Below, one piece after another: positions 26,170-41,648 of a stretch of DNA of 64,000 nt; the stretch's first letter is position 1, and each line of letters starts with the position of its first letter. This stretch comes from Aquipseudomonas alcaligenes (GTDB taxonomy: Bacteria > Pseudomonadota > Gammaproteobacteria > Pseudomonadales > Pseudomonadaceae), in NCBI RefSeq assembly GCF_900156545.1, contig NZ_FTNW01000003.1, positions 1 through 64,000 of the forward strand. Direction: 5' to 3'. Both the position numbers and the translations under genes were made by a program. The notes beneath the pieces were generated by a model. That model did no database searches, was not told the DNA's origin, and saw only the letters and a list, made by a program, of their open reading frames with translations.

Positions 26170-26538
26170 ATGATTCAGACTCAATCCATGCTCGACGTCG
26201 CTGACAACAGCGGTGCTCGTCGCGTTATGTGCATCAAGGTCCTTGGTGGTTCGCACCGTCGTTATGCCGGTATCGGCGACATCATCAAGGTCACCGTGAA
26301 GGAAGCGATTCCGCGCGGCAAGGTGAAGAAAGGCCAGGTGATGACCGCTGTTGTGGTCCGCACCCGTCACGGCGTACGTCGTGCAGACGGCTCGATCATC
26401 CGCTTCGACGGCAACGCCGCTGTTCTGCTGAACAACAAGCAAGAGCCGATCGGCACCCGTATCTTCGGGCCGGTGACTCGTGAACTGCGTTCCGAGAAGT
26501 TCATGAAGATCGTCTCGCTCGCCCCCGAAGTGCTCTAA
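26170..26538 (+). CDS. rplN: 50S ribosomal protein L14
   Basis: L14 is at the subunit interface and is the target of the silencing factor RsfS. The 122-aa sequence starts [17 protein letters not shown], as in all bacteria, and contains the conserved [20 protein letters not shown]. Confidence 0.97.
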   Translation: MIQTQSMLDVADNSGARRVMCIKVLGGSHRRYAGIGDIIKVTVKEAIPRGKVKKGQVMTAVVVRTRHGVRRADGSIIRFDGNAAVLLNNKQEPIGTRIFGPVTRELRSEKFMKIVSLAPEVL

Positions 26539-26550
26539 GGAGAAGCCGTC

Positions 26551-26865
26551 ATGCAAAAGATTCGTCGTGACGACGAGATCATCGTCATCGCCGGCAAAGA
26601 CAAGGGCAAGCGTGGCAAGGTGCTGAAAGTGCTGGCTGACGATCGTCTGATCGTCGGCGGCATCAACCTCGTCAAGCGTCATACCAAACCGAACCCGATG
26701 GCCGGTGTTCAGGGCGGTATCGTCGAGAAAGAGGCGCCGCTGCACGTTTCCAACGTCGCTATCTTCAACGGCGAAACCAACAAGGCTGACCGCGTTGGTT
26801 TCAAAGTCGAAGACGGTAAGAAAATTCGTGTCTTCAAGTCCACCCAAAAGCCGGTTGGCGCTTGA
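26551..26865 (+). CDS. rplX: 50S ribosomal protein L24
   Basis: L24 nucleates 50S assembly at the 5' end of 23S rRNA. It is 104 aa with the KOW motif [20 protein letters not shown] near the N terminus. Confidence 0.96.
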   Translation: MQKIRRDDEIIVIAGKDKGKRGKVLKVLADDRLIVGGINLVKRHTKPNPMAGVQGGIVEKEAPLHVSNVAIFNGETNKADRVGFKVEDGKKIRVFKSTQKPVGA

Positions 26866-26884
26866 GAATCATAGGTAAAACACC

Positions 26885-27424
26885 ATGGCACGACTGAAAG
26901 AGATTTACCGGAAAGAAATCGCGCCCAAGCTGAAGGAAGAACTTCAGCTGGCCAACGTGATGGAAGTTCCGCGCGTTACCAAAATCACCCTGAACATGGG
27001 TCTTGGCGAAGCGATCGGTGACAAGAAAATCATCGAAAACGCTGTTGCCGACTTGGAAAAGATCACCGGTCAAAAGCCTGTCGTGACCTTCGCCCGCAAG
27101 TCCATTGCTGGCTTCAAGGTTCGTGAAGGTTGGCCGATCGGTGTCAAGGTGACCCTGCGTCGCGATCGCATGTACGAATTCCTGGATCGCCTGCTCTCCA
27201 TCTCCCTGCCGCGCGTGCGTGACTTCCGCGGCCTGAATGCCAAGTCCTTCGATGGTCGTGGCAACTACAGCATGGGTGTCAAAGAGCAGATCATCTTCCC
27301 GGAAATCGATTACGACAAGATCGATGCTCTGCGTGGTCTGGACATCACCCTGACCACCACCGCCCGTACGGACGATGAAGGTCGCGCCCTGCTGCGCGCC
27401 TTCAAGTTCCCGTTCCGCAACTGA
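26885..27424 (+). CDS. rplE: 50S ribosomal protein L5
   Basis: L5 binds 5S rRNA with L18 and L25 and contacts P-site tRNA. The 179-aa protein shows [11 protein letters not shown] and [18 protein letters not shown], both conserved. Confidence 0.97.
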   Translation: MARLKEIYRKEIAPKLKEELQLANVMEVPRVTKITLNMGLGEAIGDKKIIENAVADLEKITGQKPVVTFARKSIAGFKVREGWPIGVKVTLRRDRMYEFLDRLLSISLPRVRDFRGLNAKSFDGRGNYSMGVKEQIIFPEIDYDKIDALRGLDITLTTTARTDDEGRALLRAFKFPFRN

Positions 27425-27436
27425 TTGGAGTAGGAA

Positions 27437-27742
27437 ATGGCCAAGAAGAGCATGAAAAACCGCGAGCTGAAGCGTCAGCTGACGGTTGCCAAGTTCGCTA
27501 AGAAGCGTGCTGAGCTCAAAGCTGTGATTGCCAACCCGAACTCCACTCCGGAGCAGCGTTGGGAAGCCCAGATCGCCCTGCAAAAGCAACCGCGTGACGC
27601 CAGCGCCAGCCGCCTGCGTAACCGTTGCCGCATCACCGGCCGTCCGCACGGCGTGTACCGCAAGTTCGGCCTCGGCCGTAACAAGCTGCGCGAAGCTGCG
27701 ATGCGCGGTGATGTACCGGGTCTGGTGAAAGCCAGCTGGTAA
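27437..27742 (+). CDS. rpsN: 30S ribosomal protein S14
   Basis: S14 joins late in 30S head assembly. At 101 aa, and without a CxxC zinc pair, it is the long zinc-free form ([19 protein letters not shown] at the C terminus). It ends just before a double hairpin, so it is likely the last gene of the S10-linked transcript. Confidence 0.96.
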   Translation: MAKKSMKNRELKRQLTVAKFAKKRAELKAVIANPNSTPEQRWEAQIALQKQPRDASASRLRNRCRITGRPHGVYRKFGLGRNKLREAAMRGDVPGLVKASW

Positions 27743-27750
27743 TGAAAGCG

Positions 27751-27777
27751 AAGCCGGCCTAGTGCCGGCTTTGTTTT
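27751..27777 (+). terminator. First of two tandem terminators after rpsN
   Basis: AAGCCGGC (27751-27758) pairs with GCCGGCTT (27764-27771) and is followed by TGTTTT. Confidence 0.7.
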
Positions 27778-27781
27778 ATCG

Positions 27782-27813
27782 ATCAAGCCCCTTTTGGGGC
27801 TTGATTCATTTTT
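27782..27813 (+). terminator. Second tandem terminator after rpsN
   Basis: ATCAAGCCCC (27782-27791) pairs with GGGGCTTGAT (27796-27805) around TTTT, followed by TCATTTTT. Together with the first hairpin it should end most transcripts coming from the S10 promoter. Confidence 0.75.
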
Positions 27814-27829
27814 GATCGATCTCTAGAAT
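27801..27829 (+). promoter_or_regulatory. Promoter ahead of rpsH
   Basis: TTGATT (27801-27806) and TAGAAT (27824-27829) with a 17-base spacer. The -35 overlaps the 3' arm of the second terminator. It would restart transcription of the rpsH to rpmJ genes. Confidence 0.55.
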
Positions 27830-27917
27830 GTCCGGCTCTCCTGAGCCTGGCATTTGCCGAGCTCGTGGATGGTTCCAGCCGAAAGGCTGTTCTTTTTGTA
27901 TCAGGAGCATCTAGCCC

Positions 27918-28310
27918 ATGAGTATGCAGGACCCGTTAGCGGACATGCTAACTCGTATCCGTAATGCCCAGATGGCTGAAAAGTCGGTAGTAAGCATGCC
28001 GTCTTCCAAGCTGAAGGTGGCAGTAGCCAACGTTCTCAAGAACGAAGGTTACATCGCGGGATACCAGGTCAGCAGCGACGCCAAGCCGCAGCTGTCCATC
28101 GAGCTGAAGTATTTCGAAGGCCGTCCGGTCATCGAAGAAGTGAAGCGCGTCAGCCGTCCTGGCCTGCGCCAGTACAAGCCTGTCGACCAACTGCCGAAAG
28201 TTCGTGGCGGTCTGGGCGTTTCCATCGTCTCCACCAACAAAGGTGTGATGACTGATCGCGCTGCACGCGCTGCCGGTGTCGGCGGTGAAGTGCTCTGCAC
28301 CGTGTTCTAA
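27918..28310 (+). CDS. rpsH: 30S ribosomal protein S8
   Basis: S8 binds the central domain of 16S rRNA; in E. coli it represses the spc operon. The 130-aa protein begins [18 protein letters not shown] and ends with the conserved [11 protein letters not shown]. It is the first gene after the rpsN terminators. Confidence 0.97.
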   Translation: MSMQDPLADMLTRIRNAQMAEKSVVSMPSSKLKVAVANVLKNEGYIAGYQVSSDAKPQLSIELKYFEGRPVIEEVKRVSRPGLRQYKPVDQLPKVRGGLGVSIVSTNKGVMTDRAARAAGVGGEVLCTVF

Positions 28311-28322
28311 GGGGGGATAAGC

Positions 28323-28856
28323 ATGTCTCGCGTTGCTAAGAACCCCGTTAAGCTGCCGGCAGGTGTCGAGGTCAAACTCGCAGGCCAGCAGCTTTCGATC
28401 AAGGGCGCCAAGGGCACCCTGGAACTGAATGTGCACTCGTCCGTGGAGATCATCCAGGAGGCTGGTGAGCTGCGTTTTGCCGCCCGCAATGGCGATCAGC
28501 AGAACCGCGCTATGGCCGGTACCACTCGTGCACTGGTCAACAACATGGTTATTGGCGTGAGCCAAGGCTTCGAGCGCAAGCTGCAGCTGGTCGGTGTGGG
28601 TTACAAGGCCCAGGCCAAAGGCCAGGTGCTGAACCTCGCGCTGGGCTTCTCCCACCCGATCGACTACGAACTGCCGCAAGGCGTTACCGCTGAAACCCCC
28701 AGCCAGACCGATATCCTGATCAAGGGCATCGACAAGCAGCTGGTCGGTCAGGTGGCTGCGGAGATCCGCGACTTCCGTCGTCCTGAGCCGTACAAAGGCA
28801 AAGGCGTGCGTTATTCCGACGAAGTCGTACGTCGCAAAGAAGCTAAGAAGAAGTAG
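28323..28856 (+). CDS. rplF: 50S ribosomal protein L6
   Basis: L6 lies near the sarcin-ricin loop. The 177-aa protein has the [17 protein letters not shown] start and the C-terminal [21 protein letters not shown] signature. Confidence 0.97.
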   Translation: MSRVAKNPVKLPAGVEVKLAGQQLSIKGAKGTLELNVHSSVEIIQEAGELRFAARNGDQQNRAMAGTTRALVNNMVIGVSQGFERKLQLVGVGYKAQAKGQVLNLALGFSHPIDYELPQGVTAETPSQTDILIKGIDKQLVGQVAAEIRDFRRPEPYKGKGVRYSDEVVRRKEAKKK

Positions 28857-28866
28857 GGCATAGCAA

Positions 28867-29217
28867 ATGAGCGAAAAGAAAGAAACTCGTCTGCGTCGCG
28901 CTCGCAAGGCACGCCTGAAAATGCGCGAGCTGGAAACCGTACGCCTCAGCGTGTACCGCTCTTCCCAGCACATCTACGCCCAGGTCATTTCGGCCGACGG
29001 CGCCAAGGTTCTGGCCAGCGCCTCGACCCTGGACAAAGAACTGCGTGACGGCGCCACTGGCAACGTCGACGCGGCCAAGAAAGTCGGTCAGCTGGTTGCC
29101 GAGCGCGCGAAAGCCGCTGGTGTAACCCAGGTGGCGTTCGACCGTTCTGGCTTCAAGTACCACGGCCGCGTGAAGGCGCTGGCTGATGCTGCTCGTGAAG
29201 GCGGGCTGGAGTTCTAA
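28867..29217 (+). CDS. rplR: 50S ribosomal protein L18
   Basis: L18 binds 5S rRNA. The 116-aa protein carries [16 protein letters not shown] and ends [20 protein letters not shown], as expected. Three bases separate it from rpsE. Confidence 0.96.
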   Translation: MSEKKETRLRRARKARLKMRELETVRLSVYRSSQHIYAQVISADGAKVLASASTLDKELRDGATGNVDAAKKVGQLVAERAKAAGVTQVAFDRSGFKYHGRVKALADAAREGGLEF

Positions 29218-29220
29218 GTT

Positions 29221-29751
29221 ATGGCAAATCACGAGCAAAAGCGCGATCGCGACAATCGCGGTGACGACGCCCAGGGCGAAGGCTACATCGAGAAGCTGGT
29301 CCAGGTTAATCGCGTTGCCAAGACCGTAAAAGGCGGCCGTATCTTCACCTTCACCGCGCTGACCGTGGTGGGTGATGGCAAGGGTCGCGTTGGTTTCGGT
29401 CGCGGTAAATCCCGCGAAGTGCCGGCCGCCATCCAGAAAGCGATGGAAGCTGCGCGTCGCAACATGATTCAGGTCGACCTGAACGGCACCACTCTGCAAT
29501 ACCCGATGAAGTCTGTGCATGGCGCGTCCCACGTGTTCATGCAGCCGGCTTCCGAAGGTACCGGCATCATCGCCGGTGGCGCCATGCGTGCCGTTCTGGA
29601 AGTGGCTGGCGTGCAGAACGTTCTGGCCAAGTGCTATGGCTCCACCAACCCGGTGAACGTGGTGTATGCCACCTTCAAGGGTCTGAAAGCCATGCAGTCG
29701 CCGGAGTCCGTGGCTGCCAAGCGTGGCAAGAGCGTCGAGGAGATTCTCTGA
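29221..29751 (+). CDS. rpsE: 30S ribosomal protein S5
   Basis: S5 helps decoding fidelity and mRNA unwinding at the entry channel. All core segments are present ([35 protein letters not shown]). The protein is 176 aa; as I recall it, P. aeruginosa S5 is 166 aa. The extra ten residues ([10 protein letters not shown]) lie in the flexible N-terminal tail, where the DNA shows repeated CGCGAY units. Confidence 0.96.
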   Translation: MANHEQKRDRDNRGDDAQGEGYIEKLVQVNRVAKTVKGGRIFTFTALTVVGDGKGRVGFGRGKSREVPAAIQKAMEAARRNMIQVDLNGTTLQYPMKSVHGASHVFMQPASEGTGIIAGGAMRAVLEVAGVQNVLAKCYGSTNPVNVVYATFKGLKAMQSPESVAAKRGKSVEEIL

Positions 29752-29753
29752 TC

Positions 29754-29930
29754 ATGGCTACCGTCAAAGTTACTCTGATCAAGAGCACCAACGGCCGTCT
29801 GGCCAACCACAAAGCTTGCGTCAAGGGCCTGGGCCTGCGTCGCATTGGTCACTCCGTCGAAGTTCAGGACACTCCTGAAAACCGCGGCATGATCAACAAG
29901 GCTTACTACCTGCTGCGTGTAGAGGGTTAA
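29754..29930 (+). CDS. rpmD: 50S ribosomal protein L30
   Basis: L30 is a small bacterial 50S protein. I use the ATG at 29754, giving 58 aa beginning [15 protein letters not shown]; the frame is open upstream inside rpsE, but that part is a shadow. [20 protein letters not shown] is the family signature. Confidence 0.96.
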   Translation: MATVKVTLIKSTNGRLANHKACVKGLGLRRIGHSVEVQDTPENRGMINKAYYLLRVEG

Positions 29931-29933
29931 TCC

Positions 29934-30368
29934 ATGCAACTGAACGATCTGCGTTCCGCGCCGGGTGCCCGTCGCGAGAAGCACCGTCCGGGCCGTGGCA
30001 TCGGTAGCGGTCTGGGCAAAACCGGTGGCCGCGGCCACAAGGGTCAGACCTCTCGTACCGGTGGCTCCATCGCCCCGGGCTTCGAGGGTGGCCAGCAGCC
30101 GCTGCACCGCCGTCTGCCGAAGTTCGGCTTCGTTTCCCTGAAAGCCATGGATCGCGCCGAAGTGCGTACCTCCGAGCTGGCCAAGGTGGAAGGCGACGTC
30201 GTTACTGTGCAGTCGCTGAAGGATGCCAACGTGATCAACCAAAACGTACAGCGTGTGAAAGTCATGCTGTCCGGCGAGGTTACTCGTGCGGTCACCCTGA
30301 AAGGTATCGCCGCCACCAAGGGTGCGCGTGCGGCCATCGAAGCAGCTGGCGGCAAGTTCGAGGACTAA
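29934..30368 (+). CDS. rplO: 50S ribosomal protein L15
   Basis: L15 is a central 50S assembly protein with a long glycine/arginine-rich N-terminal tail ([19 protein letters not shown]). The length is 144 aa. It is followed directly by secY with no gap. Confidence 0.96.
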   Translation: MQLNDLRSAPGARREKHRPGRGIGSGLGKTGGRGHKGQTSRTGGSIAPGFEGGQQPLHRRLPKFGFVSLKAMDRAEVRTSELAKVEGDVVTVQSLKDANVINQNVQRVKVMLSGEVTRAVTLKGIAATKGARAAIEAAGGKFED

Positions 30369-31697
30369 ATGGCTAAGCAAGGTGCTCTCTCCGCGCTCAG
30401 CAATGGCGGGTTGTCCGAGCTCTGGGCTCGACTGCGTTTTCTGTTCCTGGCGATCATCGTCTATCGGATCGGCGCGCACATTCCGGTGCCCGGAATCAAC
30501 CCTGACCGGCTGGCCGACCTGTTCCGGCAGAACGAGGGGACCATTCTTAGCCTGTTCAACATGTTTTCCGGCGGCGCGCTGGAGCGGATGAGCATCTTCG
30601 CGCTGGGGATCATGCCGTACATTTCGGCCTCGATCATCATGCAGCTGATGACTGCCGTCAGCCCGCAGCTGGAGCAGTTGAAAAAGGAAGGGGAAGCTGG
30701 CCGTCGCAAGATCAGCCAGTACACCCGCTACGGCACTCTCGTCCTGGCGATCATTCAGGCGGTCGGCATGTCCGTCGGCCTGGCCAGTCAGGGCGTAGCG
30801 TTTTCGGTTGATTTCGGCTTCCACTTCGTGGCGGTGACGACCTTCGTGGCCGGCGCCATGTTCATGATGTGGCTGGGCGAGCAGATCACCGAGCGCGGTG
30901 TTGGCAACGGTATCTCGATGCTGATTTTTGCAGGCATCGTGGCCGGTCTGCCGTCGGCAATCGGGCAGTCTTTCGAGTCTGCTCGTCAGGGTGACATCAA
31001 CATCTTCGCCCTGATTGCCATCGGCCTGCTGGCGGTAGCGATCATCGGTTTCGTGGTGTTCATTGAGCGTGGCCAGCGTCGCATTGCGGTGCACTACGCC
31101 AAGCGTCAGCAGGGCCGCAAGGTCTTTGCCGCGCAGACCAGCCACCTGCCGTTGAAGGTGAATATGGCGGGCGTAATCCCGGCCATCTTTGCCAGCAGTC
31201 TCCTGCTGTTCCCGGCTTCGCTGGGGACCTGGTTCGGTCAGTCCGAAGGTATGGGCTGGCTGCAGGATATTTCGCAGGCTATCGCTCCCGGTCAGCCGTT
31301 GAACATTCTGCTGTTTAGTGCAGGGATCATCTTCTTCTGCTTCTTCTACACGGCGCTGATGTTCAACCCGAAAGACGTAGCGGAAAACCTGAAGAAGTCC
31401 GGTGCCTTTATTCCGGGTATCCGTCCGGGTGAGCAATCCGCGCGCTATATCGATGGCGTGCTGACCCGCTTGACCATGTTCGGTGCTCTGTACATGACGG
31501 CCGTTTGCCTCCTCCCGCAGTTTCTGCAGGTGGCTGCCAACGTTCCGTTCTACCTTGGCGGGACCTCGTTGCTGATCGTGGTCGTGGTTGTGATGGACTT
31601 TATGGCCCAAGTGCAATCTCACCTCGTTTCGCACCAGTACGAATCCCTGATGAAGAAAGCCAACCTGAAGGGCTATGGCGGCGGCATGCTCCGCTGA
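30369..31697 (+). CDS. secY: Preprotein translocase subunit SecY
   Basis: SecY is the ten-helix channel of the Sec translocon and works with SecE (gene at 4645) and SecG. The 442-aa protein shows [13 protein letters not shown] at the first helix, [15 protein letters not shown] in helix 2 and the cytoplasmic loop arginine region [16 protein letters not shown]. The stop codon of rplO directly precedes its ATG. Confidence 0.97.
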   Translation: MAKQGALSALSNGGLSELWARLRFLFLAIIVYRIGAHIPVPGINPDRLADLFRQNEGTILSLFNMFSGGALERMSIFALGIMPYISASIIMQLMTAVSPQLEQLKKEGEAGRRKISQYTRYGTLVLAIIQAVGMSVGLASQGVAFSVDFGFHFVAVTTFVAGAMFMMWLGEQITERGVGNGISMLIFAGIVAGLPSAIGQSFESARQGDINIFALIAIGLLAVAIIGFVVFIERGQRRIAVHYAKRQQGRKVFAAQTSHLPLKVNMAGVIPAIFASSLLLFPASLGTWFGQSEGMGWLQDISQAIAPGQPLNILLFSAGIIFFCFFYTALMFNPKDVAENLKKSGAFIPGIRPGEQSARYIDGVLTRLTMFGALYMTAVCLLPQFLQVAANVPFYLGGTSLLIVVVVVMDFMAQVQSHLVSHQYESLMKKANLKGYGGGMLR

Positions 31698-31728
31698 TAT
31701 AGCGTCCGTAAGGTTCTAGGAGTTACTG

Positions 31729-31845
31729 ATGAAAGTTCGTGCATCGGTCAAGAAGCTGTGCCGCAACTGCAAAGTCATCCGTCGCGACGGCGTCGTGCGC
31801 GTGATCTGCAGCGCGGAGCCGCGTCACAAGCAGCGCCAAGGCTGA
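31729..31845 (+). CDS. rpmJ: 50S ribosomal protein L36
   Basis: This 38-aa gene is too short for many ORF callers. The product reads [19 protein letters not shown] and onward and has the zinc ribbon ligands C11, C14, C27 and H33, making it the zinc-containing form of L36. It follows secY by 31 bases with a TAGGAG site and ends the spc unit. Confidence 0.95.
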   Translation: MKVRASVKKLCRNCKVIRRDGVVRVICSAEPRHKQRQG

Positions 31846-31864
31846 GTGTGATTCACGCGTAATG

Positions 31865-31900
31865 AGCCCGGCAGCTAGTGCGCTGCCGGGTTGATTCTTT
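31865..31900 (+). terminator. Terminator after rpmJ
   Basis: CCCGGCAGC (31867-31875) pairs with GCTGCCGGG (31882-31890), extended by an A-T and a G-U pair, and is followed by GATTCTTT. Confidence 0.72.
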
Positions 31901-31919
31901 GTTATTACAGCGTTAATAT
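31891..31919 (+). promoter_or_regulatory. Alpha operon promoter
   Basis: TTGATT (31891-31896) and TAATAT (31914-31919) with a 17-base spacer lie right after the rpmJ terminator and 59 bases before rpsM. The remaining leader would be the place for S4 control, but I could not define a pseudoknot by eye. Confidence 0.55.
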
Positions 31920-31978
31920 CGCGCGCCCTATTTCTTGGCTTCCAGGGCGTGGGTAGCTGTCAATTGGAGTTCCACTGA

Positions 31979-32335
31979 ATGGCCCGTATTGCAGGCGTCA
32001 ACATTCCGGATAACAAGCACACTGTTATCTCGCTGACCTACATCTACGGTGTTGGTCGCACCACTGCGCAGAAAATCTGTGCAACCACCGGTGTCAATCC
32101 GGCGGCAAAGATCAAAGATCTCTCTGACGAGCAGATCGAGCAGCTGCGTGGCGAAGTCGCCAAACTCACCACCGAGGGTGACCTGCGCCGCGAAATCAAC
32201 ATGAAAATCAAGCGTCTGATGGACCTGGGCTGCTATCGCGGTCTGCGTCACCGCCGTGGCCTGCCGGTCCGCGGTCAGCGCACCAAGACCAACGCGCGCA
32301 CCCGTAAGGGCCCGCGTAAGCCGATCCGCAAGTAA
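31979..32335 (+). CDS. rpsM: 30S ribosomal protein S13
   Basis: S13 forms inter-subunit bridges and touches P-site tRNA. The 118-aa protein shows [20 protein letters not shown] at the N terminus and the basic tail [18 protein letters not shown]. Confidence 0.97.
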   Translation: MARIAGVNIPDNKHTVISLTYIYGVGRTTAQKICATTGVNPAAKIKDLSDEQIEQLRGEVAKLTTEGDLRREINMKIKRLMDLGCYRGLRHRRGLPVRGQRTKTNARTRKGPRKPIRK

Positions 32336-32365
32336 TTGCGCCCGCGAATCGACAGGAAATAAGTC

Positions 32366-32755
32366 ATGGCTAAGCCTGCTGCTCGTACTCGTAAGAAAGT
32401 CAAAAAGACAGTGGTGGATGGCATCGCCCATATCCACGCGTCTTTCAACAACACCATCGTGACCATCACTGACCGTCAGGGCAACGCCCTGTCCTGGGCT
32501 ACCTCCGGTGGCTCCGGTTTCCGCGGCTCCCGTAAGTCCACTCCGTTCGCTGCCCAGGTGGCTGCCGAACGCGCTGGCCAGGCTGCTCTGGAATACGGCC
32601 TGAAGAACCTCGACGTTAACGTCAAGGGTCCGGGCCCGGGTCGCGAATCCGCTGTGCGTGCTCTGAACGCCTGCGGCTACAAAATCGCCAGCATCACCGA
32701 CGTGACGCCTATCCCGCACAACGGGTGCCGTCCGCCGAAGAAGCGTCGCGTGTAA
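32366..32755 (+). CDS. rpsK: 30S ribosomal protein S11
   Basis: S11 lies on the 30S platform near the mRNA exit. The 129-aa sequence has [20 protein letters not shown] and the conserved end [18 protein letters not shown]. Confidence 0.97.
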   Translation: MAKPAARTRKKVKKTVVDGIAHIHASFNNTIVTITDRQGNALSWATSGGSGFRGSRKSTPFAAQVAAERAGQAALEYGLKNLDVNVKGPGPGRESAVRALNACGYKIASITDVTPIPHNGCRPPKKRRV

Positions 32756-32771
32756 TAGGAGACAGTGAAGA

Positions 32772-33392
32772 ATGGCTCGTTACATTGGTCCCAAGTGCAA
32801 ACTGTCTCGTCGTGAAGGCACCGATCTCTTCTTGAAGAGTGGTGCGCGCGCGCTCGAATCCAAGTGCAATATCGAATCGGCTCCTGGTCAACACGGCGCT
32901 CGTCGTGGTCGCCAGTCCGACTACGGTACCCAGCTGCGTGAGAAGCAGAAAGTCCGTCGTATCTACGGCGTGCTGGAGCGTCAGTTCAGCGGTTACTACA
33001 AGGAAGCTGCCCGTAAGAAAGGCGCTACCGGTGAGAACCTGCTGCAGTTGCTGGAATGCCGTCTGGACAACGTGGTTTACCGCATGGGCTTTGGTGCCAC
33101 CCGCGCCGAATCCCGTCAGCTGGTATCGCACAAAGCCATCACCGTGAACGGTTCGACCGTGAACGTCCCGTCCTACCAGGTCAAAGCTGGTGACGTCGTG
33201 GCAGTTCGCGAAAAGGCCAAGAACCAGCTGCGCGTTGCCCAGGCTCTCGAGCTGTGCGCCCAGCGTGGTCGCGTTGAGTGGGTTGAAGTGGATGCTGAGA
33301 AGAAGTCTGGCGTGTTCAAAAGCGTCCCGGCTCGCAGCGATCTGTCCGCCGACATCAACGAAAGCCTGATTGTCGAGCTCTACTCCAAGTAA
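32772..33392 (+). CDS. rpsD: 30S ribosomal protein S4
   Basis: S4 starts assembly of the 30S body and represses the alpha operon in E. coli. The 206-aa protein contains [20 protein letters not shown] and the S4 RNA-binding domain [20 protein letters not shown]. Confidence 0.97.
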   Translation: MARYIGPKCKLSRREGTDLFLKSGARALESKCNIESAPGQHGARRGRQSDYGTQLREKQKVRRIYGVLERQFSGYYKEAARKKGATGENLLQLLECRLDNVVYRMGFGATRAESRQLVSHKAITVNGSTVNVPSYQVKAGDVVAVREKAKNQLRVAQALELCAQRGRVEWVEVDAEKKSGVFKSVPARSDLSADINESLIVELYSK

Positions 33393-33414
33393 GGGCTAGA
33401 AAATAGGTGCATCC

Positions 33415-34416
33415 ATGCAGATTTCGGTAAATGAGTTCCTGACCCCCCGTCACATCGACGTTCAGGCGGTCAGTCCGACCCGCGCCAAGATCACCCTCGA
33501 GCCTCTCGAGCGTGGTTTTGGCCATACCCTGGGCAACGCGCTGCGTCGCATCCTGTTGTCCTCCATGCCTGGCTGTGCAGTAGTCGAGGCCGAGATCGAC
33601 GGCGTACTCCACGAGTACTCCGCTATCGAAGGCGTGCAGGAAGATGTGATTGAGATCCTGCTCAACCTGAAAGGTCTGGCCATCAAGCTGCACGGTCGTG
33701 ACGAAGTCACCCTGACTCTGGCCAAAAAGGGCTCGGGTGTGGTCACTGCTGCCGATATCCAGCTGGATCACGACGTCGAGATCGTCAATGGCGATCACGT
33801 AATCGCCAACCTGGCGGACAACGGCGCTCTGAACATGAAACTCACCGTGCGTCGTGGCCGTGGCTACGAGCCGGCTGATGCCCGTCAGAGCGATGAAGAC
33901 GAAAGCCGTAGCATCGGCCGTCTGCAGCTGGACGCTACGTTCAGCCCGGTTCGTCGTGTGGCCTACGTGGTGGAAAACGCCCGTGTCGAGCAGCGTACCA
34001 ACCTGGACAAGCTGGTCATCGACCTGGAAACCAACGGCACCCTGGATCCTGAAGAGGCCATCCGTCGTGCCGCGACCATCCTCCAGCACCAACTGGCGGC
34101 CTTCGTTGATCTGAAGGGCGACAGTGAGCCGGTAGTGGTCGAGCAGGAGGACGAGATCGATCCGATCCTCCTGCGCCCGGTTGACGACCTCGAGCTGACC
34201 GTACGTTCGGCCAACTGCCTCAAGGCGGAGAACATCTACTACATCGGTGATCTGATTCAGCGCACCGAAGTAGAGCTGCTCAAAACTCCGAACCTGGGCA
34301 AGAAGTCCCTGACCGAGATCAAGGACGTCCTGGCCTCCCGTGGTCTGTCCCTCGGCATGCGCCTCGACAACTGGCCGCCGGCAAGTCTGAAGAAGGACGA
34401 TAAGGCTACTGCCTGA
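33415..34416 (+). CDS. rpoA: RNA polymerase alpha subunit
   Basis: Alpha dimerises to nucleate RNA polymerase, and its C-terminal domain binds UP elements and activators. The N-terminal domain holds the [19 protein letters not shown] motif, and the C-terminal domain (about 245-333) has [17 protein letters not shown] and [19 protein letters not shown]. The 333-aa length is standard for Pseudomonas. Confidence 0.98.
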   Translation: MQISVNEFLTPRHIDVQAVSPTRAKITLEPLERGFGHTLGNALRRILLSSMPGCAVVEAEIDGVLHEYSAIEGVQEDVIEILLNLKGLAIKLHGRDEVTLTLAKKGSGVVTAADIQLDHDVEIVNGDHVIANLADNGALNMKLTVRRGRGYEPADARQSDEDESRSIGRLQLDATFSPVRRVAYVVENARVEQRTNLDKLVIDLETNGTLDPEEAIRRAATILQHQLAAFVDLKGDSEPVVVEQEDEIDPILLRPVDDLELTVRSANCLKAENIYYIGDLIQRTEVELLKTPNLGKKSLTEIKDVLASRGLSLGMRLDNWPPASLKKDDKATA

Positions 34417-34459
34417 TCGTCCGTAATCACCGAACCGAAAGTTTGGTAAGGAATTAATC

Positions 34460-34849
34460 ATGCGTCATCGTAAAAGTGGCCGTCACCTGAGCCGCACCAG
34501 CGCCCACCGCAAGGCCATGTTCCAGAACATGGCGGTGTCGCTGTTCGAACACGAACTGATCAAGACCACCCTGCCTAAAGCCAAGGAACTGCGCCGCGTT
34601 GCCGAGCCGCTGATCACCCTGGCCAAGGTAGACAGCGTCGCCAACCGTCGTCTGGCCTTCGACCGTACCCGTTCGAAAGCCATCGTTGGCAAGCTGTTCA
34701 ACGATCTGGGCAAGCGTTACGCCACCCGCCAGGGCGGCTATCTGCGCATCCTCAAGTGCGGTTTCCGCGCTGGCGACAACGCCCCTATGGCGTACGTCGA
34801 GCTGGTTGACCGTCAGGTCGCTGGTGAGGCTGTAGAAGCCGCTGAATAA
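34460..34849 (+). CDS. rplQ: 50S ribosomal protein L17
   Basis: L17 sits near the exit tunnel opening. The 129-aa protein begins [20 protein letters not shown], as expected, and closes the alpha operon. Confidence 0.97.
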   Translation: MRHRKSGRHLSRTSAHRKAMFQNMAVSLFEHELIKTTLPKAKELRRVAEPLITLAKVDSVANRRLAFDRTRSKAIVGKLFNDLGKRYATRQGGYLRILKCGFRAGDNAPMAYVELVDRQVAGEAVEAAE

Positions 34850-34869
34850 GCTGCTTCCGCTCCACAAGA

Positions 34870-34894
34870 AACCGGGCCCTGCGCCCGGTTTTTT
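34870..34894 (+). terminator. Alpha operon terminator
   Basis: AACCGGGC (34870-34877) pairs with GCCCGGTT (34883-34890), followed by TTTT. It ends the ribosomal protein region. Confidence 0.82.
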
Positions 34895-34946
34895 GCTTTC
34901 TGGCGTTGGCATTCCCGTCCGATGCACCGATGAAAGGGGGCTTTTG

Positions 34947-35012
34947 AGAGATAAAAGCTATCGGTTTATTGCTTTTCATAAATTGGCCCTCTTTCCTGCT
35001 CGGGTCTAGTCT
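34947..35012 (+). promoter_or_regulatory. Candidate OxyR site and promoter of katG
   Basis: Positions 34947-34961 match one half of the OxyR consensus ATAGNTNNNANCTAT at nine of ten fixed bases; the second half, 34969-34983, matches at about five of ten. A weak sigma-70 promoter follows at once: TTGGCC (34983-34988), 18 bases, TAGTCT (35007-35012). An OxyR site touching a poor -35 is the usual layout of peroxide-induced genes. The site was found by eye and is not tested. Confidence 0.4.
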
Positions 35013-35053
35013 TCTCCCATCGTCGGCCGCAGTTGAAGGGACCGACCCGATGA

Positions 35054-37219
<2,166 letters not shown>

Positions 37220-37234
37220 TTCACCGGCAACAAG

Positions 37235-37263
37235 AAAAAGCCCCGCATCTGCGGGGCTTTTTC
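37235..37263. terminator. Bidirectional terminator between katG and uvrA
   Basis: A 13-bp stem (37235-37247 with 37250-37262, core AGCCCCGCA / TGCGGGGCT) has an A run on the left and a T run on the right. It therefore works for katG on the + strand and for the convergent uvrA on the - strand. Confidence 0.85.
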
Positions 37264-37276
37264 ATTTTGGCGACGG

Positions 37277-40111
<2,835 letters not shown>

Positions 40112-40244
40112 GAACGGCCTCGCAGGTGGGCGGGCGGAAACCACGCAGTATACGGCCGGCCGTCGTCGCGCGGCAAAGCGCCGCGCCTGTATCGGCGCAG
40201 GGATGGCTGCTAGAATCGCCGGCCAATTTGTTCAGGGTTTTTCC

Positions 40245-41639
40245 ATGCACGATCCGCACAGCGAACGCATGAGTGCCAGCGAAACGCGCGCCGCCGGTGG
40301 CCTGGCCCTGGTCTTCGCCTTCCGCATGCTGGGCATGTTCATGGTCCTGCCGGTGCTGGCGACCTACGGCACCGACCTGGCCGGTGCCACCCCGGCGCTG
40401 ATCGGCCTGGCCATCGGCGCCTACGGCCTGACCCAGGCGCTGCTGCAGATTCCTTTCGGCGTGATCTCCGACCGCATCGGCCGCCTGCCGGTGATCTATA
40501 TCGGCCTGCTGATCTTCGCCGCCGGCGCCGCCCTGGCGGCCACCGCCGACTCCATCTGGGGCGTGATCGCCGGCCGCGTGCTGCAGGGCGCCGGGGCGAT
40601 CTCGGCGGCAGTGATGGCGCTGCTCTCCGACCTGACCCGCGAACAGCATCGCACCAAGGCCATGGCCATGATCGGCATGAGCATCGGCCTGTCGTTTGCC
40701 GTGGCCATGGTGGTTGGCCCGCTGCTGACCCGCGCCTTCGGCCTCTCCGGGTTGTTCTGGGCCACCGCCGGCATGGCGCTGGTCGGCATGCTGATCATCG
40801 CCCTGTTCGTGCCGCGTGCCTCCACTACGCTGCAGCATCGCGAGTCCGGGGTCGCGCGCCAGGCGCTGCTGCCGACCTTGCGCAACCCCGAGCTGCTGCG
40901 CCTGAACCTGGGCATCGGCGTCCTGCACGCGATCCTCATGGCCAGTTTCGTCGCCCTGCCGCTGGCGCTGGTGGAGGAGGGTGGGCTGGCCAAGGAAGAG
41001 CACTGGTGGGTCTATCTCAGTGCGCTGCTGGTCGGCTTCTTCGGCATGGTGCCGTTCATCATCTATGCCGAGAAAAAACGCCGGATGAAGCGCGTGCTGT
41101 GTGGCGCGGTGGCCATGCTGGTGCTTTGCGAGCTGTACTTCTGGGCCTTCGGCCACGGTCTCAAGGCGCTGGTGCTGGGCTTCATCCTGTTCTTCACCGC
41201 CTTCAACCTGCTGGAGGCCTCGCTGCCTTCGCTGGTGAGCAAGGTGGCGCCGGCCGGCGGCAAGGGCACGGCCATGGGCGTGTACTCCACCAGCCAGTTC
41301 CTCGGCGCCGCGCTGGGCGGCATTCTGGGCGGCTGGCTGTACCAGCACGGCGGCCTCGGCCTGGTGTTCGTCGGCTGTGCATTGCTGGGGGTTTTCTGGC
41401 TGCTGGCAGCTGCTACTATGCGCGAGCCGCCTTATGTGACCAGTCTGCGCCGCCCGCTTGCCGAGACGGCGCTGGCCGACAGCGGACTGGTGGGGCGACT
41501 CCTCGCGATACCCGGTGTCAGCGACGCCATCGTGGTGGCCGAGGAGGCCGCGTTGTACATCAAAGTGGACACCCAACAATTGGACCGCGCGTTGCTCGAG
41601 CAAGTGCTCGAAGAGGCCGCGGGGACGCATTCAGCTTAG
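40245..41639 (+). CDS. YajR-like MFS transporter with C-terminal YAM domain
   Basis: This 464-aa protein has the twelve helices of a major facilitator transporter. Motif A is [16 protein letters not shown] after helix 2. After helix 12 comes a soluble tail of about 70 residues ([20 protein letters not shown]) that fits the ferredoxin-like YAM domain of E. coli YajR. The substrate is unknown. I use the ATG at 40245 ([16 protein letters not shown]), the start seen in Pseudomonas homologues; a TAGAAT -10 lies at 40211-40216. It is followed nine bases later by ssb and may be co-transcribed with it. Confidence 0.88.
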   Translation: MHDPHSERMSASETRAAGGLALVFAFRMLGMFMVLPVLATYGTDLAGATPALIGLAIGAYGLTQALLQIPFGVISDRIGRLPVIYIGLLIFAAGAALAATADSIWGVIAGRVLQGAGAISAAVMALLSDLTREQHRTKAMAMIGMSIGLSFAVAMVVGPLLTRAFGLSGLFWATAGMALVGMLIIALFVPRASTTLQHRESGVARQALLPTLRNPELLRLNLGIGVLHAILMASFVALPLALVEEGGLAKEEHWWVYLSALLVGFFGMVPFIIYAEKKRRMKRVLCGAVAMLVLCELYFWAFGHGLKALVLGFILFFTAFNLLEASLPSLVSKVAPAGGKGTAMGVYSTSQFLGAALGGILGGWLYQHGGLGLVFVGCALLGVFWLLAAATMREPPYVTSLRRPLAETALADSGLVGRLLAIPGVSDAIVVAEEAALYIKVDTQQLDRALLEQVLEEAAGTHSA

Positions 41640-41648
41640 GAGAACGAA

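Noticed and set aside
40112..40244. LexA box between uvrA and the MFS gene
   Set aside because: The nearest candidate, CTGTATCGGCGCAG, has eight bases between CTG and CAG, not ten, and poor symmetry.
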